Shown: piece by piece, positions 33,601 to 45,600 of the stretch
Layout: the number at the start of each line of letters is the position of its first letter
How positions within the stretch are numbered: the first letter of the stretch is position 1
Origin: Arcuatula senhousia
Lineage: Eukaryota > Mollusca > Bivalvia > Mytilida > Mytilidae
Length of the DNA stretch: 64,000 nucleotides
Reading direction: 5' to 3'
NCBI GenBank assembly: GCA_963971305.1
Contig: OZ020309.1
Span: 13,261,001 to 13,325,000, forward strand
The notes under the pieces: generated by a model
Seen by the model: the letters and a program-made list of their open reading frames with translations, nothing else
What the model was told of the DNA's origin: nothing
Database searches by the model: none
Position numbers and translations under genes: made by a program

Positions 33601-36600
33601 CTAATTGGACAAAAGTTTATTCAGATTTGGAACACTTCTATCCAGATCCAATGGCAGAAAAAGGACACCCCTCCGTAGAAAAATGTACGATTTGATTTGA
33701 CATCGTCCAACAGTTATTCCTCAGGATGATATGAAATATTTATAATGGACATTTTTTCCTCTTTGGATAGCGTTAATCATCTCGCTTGAACAACTATAGA
33801 GTGAAAATAATGTTTGCATGCAAAAATGGAATTGTGTGCTTATTCGGTGCTTGTTCTACAGGTGTACAAAAACAGATTTGTCATAAAAGAAGAATCAGAC
33901 TTCACAACTCCTAAACAATTTAATGAATTTTAATGAAACACAATAATTGCGACACATTGTAGATGTGTATTATTCTAAAATTTGATCTGATGGAGATTTG
34001 CAGGGGTTTCTCATAGCAAAATAAGGATTTAGCCAAGACATGAGACGGCAAGGGAGTACCAATTTCTTATCCACAACTTCCCCAGAAGCCCTAAATGTAT
34101 TTTTATGAAATAGCAGCATATCGTAAATGCAACTTCCACTTTTGTAAATTGTTCTTATAATTTTTGGGAGGCTTCCCATACCAAAACATGGACTTACCCA
34201 ATTGACGACAAAGGGATGTACCTAGTACTCATCTCTTATAAGCAACATCTTTTCAACCCTTAATAGGTTTGCATTATCTACGATCATTGTTTCGCCATTC
34301 GTGTTGCCTTTTAATAATTTAAAATTAAAAGCGGTGTAGGCCATCACCATCCCATAGATAAATGAATATGCTTAAATTTCTATATTCCATATGATATAAT
34401 AAGATCTTTATTTTTTAGTTGGTGCCCTCGCAACATACTCAGACTCACCGACCTATTCAGATCTTAATAGATTGTTTCCATTTGCCAAAGAAGGAGGACG
34501 AGCAAAGCCATCCTATTGTTATCCTCGCCACCGTGTGGCTATTATAATACCATACCGAGATCGGGACAGTCAACTCCGAACTTTTCTTTACAACATTCAT
34601 CCCATTTTACTTAGACAGGAGCTAGACTATGGGATTTACGTCATAGAACAGGTGTGTCTTATCTACAATGTGATAAGTACCAAACAAAACAATGTTCTCG
34701 TCAGTCGATGAAACCATTGAAACCATGAAAAAGGACTTTATGTCCGAAAAATTGTTTTATTAATTTCAAACATTTAAATGATATTTCTTTATTTGTATTT
34801 TACCTTTTATACGTGATTTTATCTACCAAATATTTCTTTTATTAAAAATCTTATTAACAATGTTATAAGTACCAAAACAAAACAATTCTTATATAATAAA
34901 CAAACAAAAAACAAAGCGATATTGCATTCCAATGCAATTGGTATGGATGTATAACAGCTAGGAATTGTGCTTTGAAAAGCCTCAAAATGTGTAGGTTTTT
35001 TATTCATTTTTAGAAGCTTTTTTAGATATGAAGATATGACGGCTTTGTTTTAGGCCACCATGATTCGGAAATTGATAGAATATAGAATACAATATATATA
35101 TGAGAGAAAAATGTCATTTGTCTTTTCTAGTGCATTCTAAGTCATACATGAATAATGAAAATGAATTACGAAAAAATCCGTTCACTATATATGAACAAAA
35201 TGTTGGTTCGAGAAATATATCTTCAAATAATTTCCTTTTCTTTGTAGAGTGGGACTTCAAAATTCAACCGGGCCATGCTAATGAACATTGGATATGCCGA
35301 AGCTTCAAAGCTGTATCCTTATGACTGTTTCGTATTCCATGATGTTGATCTCATTCCAGAAAATGATAGAAATATTTATAGCTGCCCACCACAACCACGA
35401 CACATGTCTGTGGCCATAGACAAATTTAAATATAGGTATACTTTATCGTATGGGTAAAGTTCAGTTGTTTAAATAGTATCATACTTATTTTGTACTGGAT
35501 AATATTTGCATGCGTTTTATAGTTTCCTTAAATTGACCCTTTTCAAAACAATTTCTTAAAATTACAAAACGACGCCTCTAATTGTTCATTTGTCAATTTA
35601 ATTCGTGATCAGTTACTCTTTCAATATCAATTTAAATGCAATGCTTAGCTATCGATTGACCATTGTTAGGAAAACATGCTGGCAGAGTGTCGTCCCCAGA
35701 AGGCAAAATAACTCTTTTATGTGTGAATTCCATTTTATTGTCTTAGAATTGTGACCGATGCTTTAATTTTTACTAAATTTAATTTACAGACTACCGTATA
35801 CTGCTATTTTTGGCGGAGTTTCGGCGCTTACAAAGGAACAATTTATAAAAGTGAATGGATTTCCCAACAGATATTTCGGTTGGGGAGGGGAAGACGATGA
35901 TATGTGGAATAGGTAATTATAACTAAGTCCGGGTAATGGGAAGGGGAAATAGCAATTTTAGTTAAGTCCTAGATAAAAAGGTATAAGGTTTTATACTCAT
36001 TCCAAGTTAGGGGAGACAATGATGTGTGAAAAAGGTTTTAACTCAGTCCGTGACAGAGAGAGTTCAAATAGATGGTTATAACTTAAACCGGGTAAATGAG
36101 AAGGAATAGGTTACTGTTAATCAGACAGGGGATGGTATTCCAACTGGTCTTGGAGTGCTCCAGGGTCCACGACTCTGCAACATCAAATGGAAGTCTGTTC
36201 CATTCCCTGATGGATCATAGGAAGAACGAGTTGGTGTAACCTCTTCGTTCGGTGGTGTGCCTAGGTTTATGTCTGCCCCTAGTTCTGGTGTCGCTTGGTG
36301 TGTAGTACTTTTCTGGGTCTTTGCCAAACATCTATGTTCATCTTGTAGGTTGTCAGGCTTAGGTTCTTTCGTCTTGCCTCTTATGATTCCCATTTGTGAT
36401 GTTAAATGTCCATGGCCTCTATAGCTGTTGAATATAAACCCGGCAGCCCTTCTCTGTACCCGTTCAACTTCCTGGTTTAGTGGGGTCCCAGGTAGTTAAG
36501 CTACTAGAGCAGCGTATAAGCACATATACTCAACACTTGTTGTGTAATATTTGTTTTTTTTTTCTTATTATCAGTTGTCAAATGTATTTTTATTTGACCT

Positions 36601-39600
36601 GCATAAGAATTTATTTATCTTGTTTGTCTTACTATACTTCATGTTTAAATTACACTAGATCTTTCAAGAGGCATTAGCACCTCAATGATTAACCAATCGG
36701 TATAAGGTGTTCCGCGAAATAAGACTGGTGAAACTACTGTGAATTCCTTATTAGTGTTAGGTCATAATAGCTGGCCGAAGTGGGCCTACGTATGTCGAGG
36801 GTGTCACACTTCATGAACTTTAAAGATCCCTTTATGGGATGCTAAGTAGTGTGCCACATACGCTTAATTTACCGCATCTTCCGGCACTTCCTCCTCTTTT
36901 TCAGTGGCATTCAAAATATTCTGTTCCCATCTCAATATTTCACATACATGTACTTTTTTTTATGATTTTTACAATAAAACTAATAATAACAAAAATGTAA
37001 AACATTATTATTATCATTATTAGAAATTATTATTCCGCGGGCTATTACCAATTAAGACATTTCGTGACATATCATTTCGATACTTTGTACTTAAGTCTGG
37101 TCTTTGTCTAGTTGTCCGTGCGATTATTTTTGTGAATATTCTGTCATGTTTTTTAACAGGATACACAATGCTGGATATAAAGTCATTCGATATGCCATGG
37201 ACATTGCCAGATATAAAATGATCAAACACGGAACAGATAAAGGAAACAAAGCCAATCCTTCCAGGTAGGGCATCTACTGTTAGTGGGGTAAGACGAACTA
37301 GGGTCGTTAAAGGTATACCCTAACATACATATATAATTTTAAAGGACATGTCTTAGTTCTAAGATACCTATATTTAACTGGTCACTGAATGATACAGAAT
37401 CTATTTGTATTTCGCGCTTTCAAATTATTCAACCACTGAGACCGTGGCTACAATGATAATTCACATCATCAAATATATATTATGAATATTGAGAGAGGCA
37501 ACGATATATACCATAAGCAGGAGACCATTTGATTTTAATGGCGGGCTATGGTGAAATTTGAAATAAAAAGGCAGAATGGCTAAATCCAGAAAAAAAGCAG
37601 GACAGTACTTTGATAAATAACAGGACAGGATTGCAAATTTGGCAACAAATAAGGCCAGGCTCGATTTTTCTGAAAACAAAAAGGCATGACGAAGAAAATA
37701 ACCATAGCCCCCCCCCCCCCCCCCATCAAAATCAAACGGTTGCTCCCTTTGTCGATAAAGCGAAAGACAAAAAAAAAACAAAACAAAAAAACAACCAAAA
37801 ACACAAAAACCTAAATCACAAAAACAAAAAACAAAAAACAATAAGACTCGACAACGCTATTCAAAAATGACCCCGGTGCACCAGAGGGTAAAGCAAAAAA
37901 AGTTATTATTTTGAACGTTGTTAGGCCTATATTGACCAAAAATTTGTTTTGAAAATATTTGGTAGAAACATAACCCAGAGCTATAAAACGTTGGTGTTTT
38001 TAATTCAGTGGCAAGCAAAAAAGTAGATTTTATGCCATGTAAATTTTTAAATGCTAATTGTCAATTATTCTATAACCAGGTCTACATGAATTGTACTTAC
38101 AACAAACAATGTTTATTAAACATTTATCTAAAAATGCGTCTCTCTAAATTTTGGAATTAAAAATAACATGTTGTAATATCAAGCATATACCACCAATTAT
38201 AACCATAAACCAAGAGCAGTAAATCTCAACCAATCTATAGTTTTTTTTAAAATCATGCTTCTTCGTTAAAAATGAAGAGCCCTAGATTGACCCGGATTTT
38301 TGTGCCACTTTTACAATACTCTTATGTGTCTTAAGTAATTTTTCATCCCATTCTTGTTTTATATTTTTATTTCAAGCGTTTTTTATATTTTTATACCTTT
38401 TTTTAAGTGAACTATGATCAATGATAATTTTTTATTTATACTTTAAACCTTTTAAGCGAATTCGCGATGGGAAATGTTGTAAAACAAGAACAAAATAAGA
38501 TTTACTACATGTATAAGCATTTTGCTTTTGAAAGCAAGACAAATATCTCGTTGCAAAATTACGTCAGGTTTGAACAGTATTATTTTACGTAAAAAATAGT
38601 AACTAATCAAAAATCAAATTAAACTATGTCTTACGACTTTAAAAAGGATGGCGTAAGGACCAACTTTTGACGTGTCCGATGGTGTTTTATATTCAGTGGC
38701 AAACAAATGCCATGTAGATTTTTAAGTGCAAATTGTCAATTATTCTATAACCAGGGGTGGTGTTCTCAAAGCTGTCCTAAGAAAGGCCATAAGAAGGGTA
38801 CTTAGGCAAATAATTAGGAATGACTAAAGAAGTACTTAGGGGTGTTCTCGAAGCATTCTCAGTAACTTCTTAACTTAGGCACTCCTAACTATATTTTTAT
38901 TCTATTTAAACGGCAGGTGAAAACACCACTACATGTATAAAGTTCAATTAATAATCGATGAGTACTTGTGTTTGTTTTTGTGTAGCAATTTAAACTGAAC
39001 ATATGCAGAAATAATAACAAGTTAATGAAGAAATAATACTTATATAAGATAGGTAATATATTATTATTTACGCCGTATACTTCTAACATTTCTCATTAAT
39101 ATAAATCCTTCAAAATCACTTCCTTCCAACATATTGGTGTTTCTTGCATAGGTTATAACATGATTTCAGCTAAATTCGTTTTCAGAAATTAATAATTTAA
39201 ACTATATTTAACTTTGGAATACGTTTGGAACGTCTTAGGTCACCCCCTTAGGTGTCCTAAAGTAAGGAGAAAAATTACGGAGTATCCCAAATTGAGAGAC
39301 CTTCGAGAACATGACTTAAGTTTAGGAAGCCTCTAAAGACAGACTTGGGAAGGGCCCTAAAGATAGGAAGGCTTCGAGAACACCACCTCTACATGAATTG
39401 TACTTACAACAAACAATGTTTTGGGTAGATATTAAACAGTTATCTAAAAATGCGTCCCTCTAAATTTTGGAATTGAAAATAACATGTTGTAATATCAAGC
39501 ATATACCGCAATTTAAAAAAAAATCGAATTTCAGAAACCCCTTTCTTCTGTTTAAAAGCACTAGGATGGTCAATTATATTCATATCCTAAATTTAGGACA

Positions 39601-42600
39601 AAAATTGTGACACAATGGCTTTGATCACATGACTTCAGACTAGGACGAACAAGTCCTTAGACTATCCTTAGACATGTTCTGATCTTATATGATTAGGACA
39701 TGTCTTAGGATATCTTAATACTTATCCTATTTAAAAAATAGTCACTAGACTAAGGGATCGACCATTAGATTTTTTTTTTTTGGGGGGGGGGGGGCTATGG
39801 TGAAATTTGAAATAAAAAGGCAGGATGCCAAAAATCAGGAAATAAAAAGAAAGGACAAAGGTTTGAAAAAGACAGGCTGCAGTTTTTGGCTAAAAAATAT
39901 GATTAATCATTAATCAGAAAATAAAAATTTTGCGCCCTCCAGCATGCATAAATTTAAGGGTTTTTTTTTAAATTAGAAAGGCAGGATGAAAAAAAATATC
40001 CATAGCCCCCCCCCTGAAAATCAAACGGTCGTTATTTTCTCCAACGCCCGAGTTTTTTTTCCCGCCTGTTAATAACCTATATAACATTGCACTGGCGTAA
40101 AACACCAACTTATACTCACTCACTTATTTTTTTCTAAGAACACACCGACTGTCCAACTAAAATAAAATTATGCTCCGTGTTTGTATACTCCATCTGTTTT
40201 TTTTATTTTTTATTTAAATAATCTAACTTTATTAATAGGTTCAAGCTTTTAAAAGAAAGCAAGAAATATTTTAAATCTGACGGGATAAACAGTCTTATGT
40301 ACAAAGTGCTGAACATTACCTACGAACATCTGTATACCAAAATAACGGTAGACATCGACGAAAAACAGGTGATGAAGGTAAGATGTAACATATTTACATG
40401 TACTTGTACTCTCTGTGGTACTAGTATTTAGTCTTTTAACTTTTAGTTCTTTATACAAGTCAAAAAAAAACCAAGACAATGCACAATTTTATTGGCGACA
40501 TTTTGTATTTAGTCCCCACATTATGTCTTTAAAAAAATTACTATCACCTCCCATCGTCCCTTATTACATGTGTTTTTAAACATCTCTAAATGTGACCCAT
40601 TAAAGGATTTTCGGTTCTTCACGATTCAATGTTTTGGCTTAAGGTTAATGCGGGCATCCAGTATCATTTCCTTTAAATGAAGCCCCTTTACCCCCTTCTT
40701 AATAAGTGTGTCTTACAGTATTTCATCTGGGATAATTAGGTTTCTATAATGACAATCTTTTAATTAACAAGTGTAGCCACTAGAGGTATGTCTCGCCTGC
40801 CGTCACCATCACCAAAATCAACTACCTAAGCTTTCATGTCTTGATATAAACACAAACAGTGTCTGTATACTCAATATCAGATGCCTAGCTATTATACTTT
40901 TCAAGCAATTCATCGTCCACAAAGTTTACGGCCTAAAAAAAGACCTCGGTTCACAGAGTCACTGGAGCGTGAAATTTGGGTCAGGGTCACACGGCATGGT
41001 GACAGTTGCGTAGACCATTGCCTCAACTGTCTGTATACCCAATATCAGATGCTTCGGAAAGTAGTACCTATAACTCGCCTTCCGCGACTATTCGTCGCAG
41101 GTGATACAAAAATGTCACGTAAAAAATTGAATCAAAGAAAAGAAAAACACATGCATTATTTCACGCTATTTTATCATAGAAAAGGAATAACTCTATTTGT
41201 TCGATGTACATGTACATGTATTATGTTCCTGAATGATAAACTTTTGCATGACTTCATATTTTAAAGTAAGCAGTTACCTAACTCAGATTCGCCTCGTTCA
41301 AAAACACGCTTACAAATCAGTATTATATAATTAATGTTCGTCAATAGCAGTGCTGTTGTTTTCTGCACCTGTCGCCAACTTGCGATTGTTCATTTTATAA
41401 TCAATTGTTGATTTAGTCAGTATATAATTGATCTATAATGAAGCAATAAGCTGTTTCTAGCTATTATTGGTACTTTTTTTTAAATTGATAAATCAATTAC
41501 TGTGTTTTCTAGATCAAAAACACATGTGTAAACTGGTCCGTGTAAACTTTCGTAGCTTAATACAGTACCTAAAAAGGGAGGATCTTGTTTGGACAATGTT
41601 CCATAAAGGGCATGTTTCTAAATCAAATAATTCAGATGAAAGGGAAATGTGTGGTTTAATAAGGTTATGTTTTAAAGAAGAGTTGAGATAAAGTACAGTT
41701 ACTAGACAACTCGCTTTACTCTTCTAAATTGGCTACTAAGATATCCTACAACTTTTTACAAGGGAATTTGATTTGTTCTTGCTAATAGTCCAGTCATATA
41801 CGCTTGTTTCTACCTGGATCATGTATATTGGCTCGAATTGCAATTACCACCACAAAGTTTTTATTATGGTGACACATCAATGGTCGAAACAATTGTCAAT
41901 ATGAGAGTTTAAAGTTACTTAAGTTAAAGTTACTTAAGTTAACAACTGTCCTTAATTTCGAAGTATATTTGGCTTCAACAAATCAGCTAGTCTATAGATA
42001 GTCATGTGTGTTGCCTAAACCTCAAACGGAGGGGTCATACCATGCAATATTAAACCAAGAGTTAACACTTAAGTATGTCTCGCATGCTGGCACCATCAGA
42101 ATACCTAATTATTCGACTATTCAGTCATTTCCTGTGGACCAACTTAAATGATTCTAGATATAGTAATTGAGAAACAGACTAAACATACAAGCTTGAACAC
42201 ACAAAATACAATATTAACAGTCAATAAGTGTAAAAATGTCTGTTCACAATCAAAGCAGTAAAGATACAATGTCTGTCTGTTCGCTATCAGAGCAGTAAAT
42301 ATACAATGTCTGTCTATTCACTATTAAAGACCATGTCTGTCTGTTCGATACCAGAGCAGTGAAAAAACAATGTCTGTCTGTTCACTTTCAGAGCAGTAAA
42401 GAGACAATGTCTGTCTTTTCACTATCAGAGCAGTAAAGAGAACATGTCTGTCTTTATATCAGAACAGTAAAGAGAACATGTCTGTCTTTATATCAGAGCA
42501 GTAAAGGGACAATGTCTGTCTTTTTATCAGAGCAGTTAAGAGAACATGTCTGTCTGTTCACTATCAAAGACCATGTCTGTCTGTTCGCTATCAGAGCAGT

Positions 42601-45600
42601 TAAGAGACCATGTCTGTCCGTTCGCTATCTAAGACCATGTCTGTCTGTTCACTATCAGAGCAGTAAAGAGCCCATGTCTGTCTGTTCACTATCAGAGACC
42701 ATGTCTGTCTGTTCACTATCAGAGCAGTAAAGAGACAATGTCTGTCTTTTTATCAAAGCAGTTAAGAGAACATGTCAGTCTGTTCACTATCAGAGCAGTG
42801 AAGAGAACATGTCTGTCTGTTCACTATCAGAGAACATATCTGTCTTTTCACTATCAGAGCAGTAGAGAGAACATGTCTGTCTTTATATCAGAGCAGTAAA
42901 GAGCCCATGTCTGTCTTTTATCAGAGCAGTAAAGAGCCCATGTCTGTCTGTTCACTATCAGAGACCATGTCTGTATATTCACTATCAGAACAGTAAAGGG
43001 ACAATGTCTGTCTTTTTATCAAAGCAGTTAAGAGAACATGTCTGTCTGTTCACTATCAGAGACCATGTCTGTCTTTTGCTATCTAAGACCATGTCTGTTC
43101 TGTCTGTTCACTTTCAGAACAGTTAAGATACAATGTCTGTCTGTTCATTATCAGAGCAGTAAAGAGCCCATGTCTGTCTTTTATCAGAGCAGTTAAGAGC
43201 CCATGTCTGTCTGTTCACTATCAGAGACCATGTCTGTATATTCACTATCAGAACAGTAAAGGGACAATGTCTGTCTTTTTATCAGAGCAGTAAAGAGACC
43301 ATGTCTGTCTGTTCGCTATCAGAACAGTAAAGTGTCCATGTCTGTCTTTTATCAGAGCAGTAAAGAGCCCATGTCTGTCTGTTCACTATCAGAGACCATG
43401 TCTGACTGTTCACTATCAGAGACCATGTCTGTCTTTTCACTATCAGAGACCATGTCTGTCTGTTCACTATCAGAGCAGTAAAGGGACAATGTCTGTCTTT
43501 TCACTATCAGAGCAGTGAAGAGAATATGTCTGTCTGTTCACTATCAGAGACCATGTCTGTCTTTTCACTATCAGAGCAGTAAAGGGACAATGTCTGTCTT
43601 TTAACTATCAGAGCAGTGAAGAGAACATATCTGTCTGTTCACTATCAGAGCAGTAAAGGGACAATATCTGTCTTTTCACTATCAGAGCAGTTAAGAGACC
43701 ATGTCTGTCTGTTTACTATCTAAGACCATGTCTGTCTGTTCACTTTCAGAGCAGTAAAGGTACAATGTCTGTCTGTTCATTATCAGAGCAGTAAAAAGAC
43801 TATGTCTGTCTTTTTATCAGAGCAGTTAAGAGAACATGTCTGACTGTTCACTATCGGGGACTATGTCTGTCTTATCAGAACAGTTGAGAGACCATGTCTG
43901 TCTTTTCACTATCAGAGAACATGTCTGTCTTTTCACTATCAGAGCAGTGAAGAAACGCTGTCTGTCTGTTCACTTTCAGAGCAGTAAAGAGACAATGTCT
44001 GTCTGTTCGCTATCAGAGAAGTAAAGAGACAATGTCTGTCTGTACACTGTAAGAGCAGTGAATGGACCATGTCTGTTTGTACACTGTAAGAGCAGTGAAG
44101 AGACCATGTCTGTCTGTACACTGAAAGAGCAGAAAAGAGAACATGCCTGTCTATTCACTATCAGAGCAGCAAAGGGACAATGTCTGTCTTTTTATCAAAT
44201 CAGTTAAGAGAACATGTCTGTCTGTTCACTATCTAAGACCATGTCTGTCTGTTCACTTTCAGAACAGTAAAGATACAATGTCTGTCTGTTCATTATCAGA
44301 GCAGTAAAGAGACCATGTCTGTCTTTTTATCAGAGCAGCTAAGAGAACATGTCTGACTGTTCACTATCGGGGACTATGTCTGTCTTATCAGAACAGTTGA
44401 GAGACCATGTCTGTCTGTTCACTATCAGAGAACATGTCTGTCTTTTCACTATCAGAGCAGTGAAGAGACGCTGTCTGTTTGTTCACTTTCAGAGCAGTAA
44501 AGAGACAATGTCTGTCTGTTCGCTATCAGAGCAGTAAAGAGACAAAGTCTGTCTATTCACTATCAGAGCAGTAAAGACACCATGTCTGTCTGTTCTCTAC
44601 CAGAGCAGTAAAGCATGTCTGTCTGTACACTGTAAGAGCAGTAAAGAGACCATGTCTGTCTGTACACTGTAAGAGCAGTAAAAAGACCATGTCTGTCTAT
44701 TCACTATCAGAGCAGTGAAGAGACCATGTCTGTCTGTACACTGTAAGAGCAGTGAAGAGACCATGTCTGTCTGTACACTGTAAGAGCAGTAAAGAGACTA
44801 TGTCTGTCTATTCACTATCAGAGCAGTAAAGAGCCCATGTCTGTCTGTACACTGTAAGAGCAGTAAAGAAAACATGCCTGTCTATTCACTATCAGAGCAG
44901 TAAAGGGACAATGTCTGTCTTTATATCATAGCTGTAAAGAGAACATGTCTGTCTTTATATCAAAGCAGTAAAGAAAACATGTCTGTCTGTTCACTATCAG
45001 AGTCTGTCTGTCTTTTCACTATCAGACCAGTGAAGAGACCCTGTCTGTCTGTTCAATATCAGAGCAGTAAAGAAACAATGTCTGTCTTTTCACTATCAGA
45101 TTAAGAATAGAATAGAATAGAATACTTTTATTATACCAATCATGGGCCATTTCTGGCATATATTACATTGATTTGAAAATAATAAATTACATATATACAT
45201 GTCACAAATTATGCATCTAACCAATATTAATGGAAAATGATAATAATAAAATAATATATTTAATAAAAAGTAAAAGACATCAGATGATCATGTAACATGG
45301 TTGTTTCTATATTGAAAACAATTAAAAATGTATGAAGAGATTAATGAAGAGACCATATCTGTCTGTTCGTTATCAGAGCAGTAAAGAGCCAATGTCTGTC
45401 TATTCACTATCAGAGCAGTAAAGAGACAATGTCTGTTTATTCGCTATCAGAGCAGTAAAGAAACAATGTCTGTCTGTTCGCTATCAGATCAGTGAAGAGT
45501 CCGTGTCTGTCTGTACACTGTAAGAGCAGTAAAGTGTCCATGTCTGTCTGTTCACTATCAGAGCAGTTAAGAGAACATGTCTGTCTATTCACTATCAGAG

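Noticed and set aside
37461..37870. Open frames of 74-126 codons, hydrophobic on the minus strand and Lys/Asn-rich on the plus strand
   Set aside because: They come from the poly-C/poly-G tract and A-rich sequence of a MITE inside an intron.
40881..41264. 127-codon frame in glycosyltransferase intron 6
   Set aside because: Low similarity to any family I know, located in an intron and without splice or start support.
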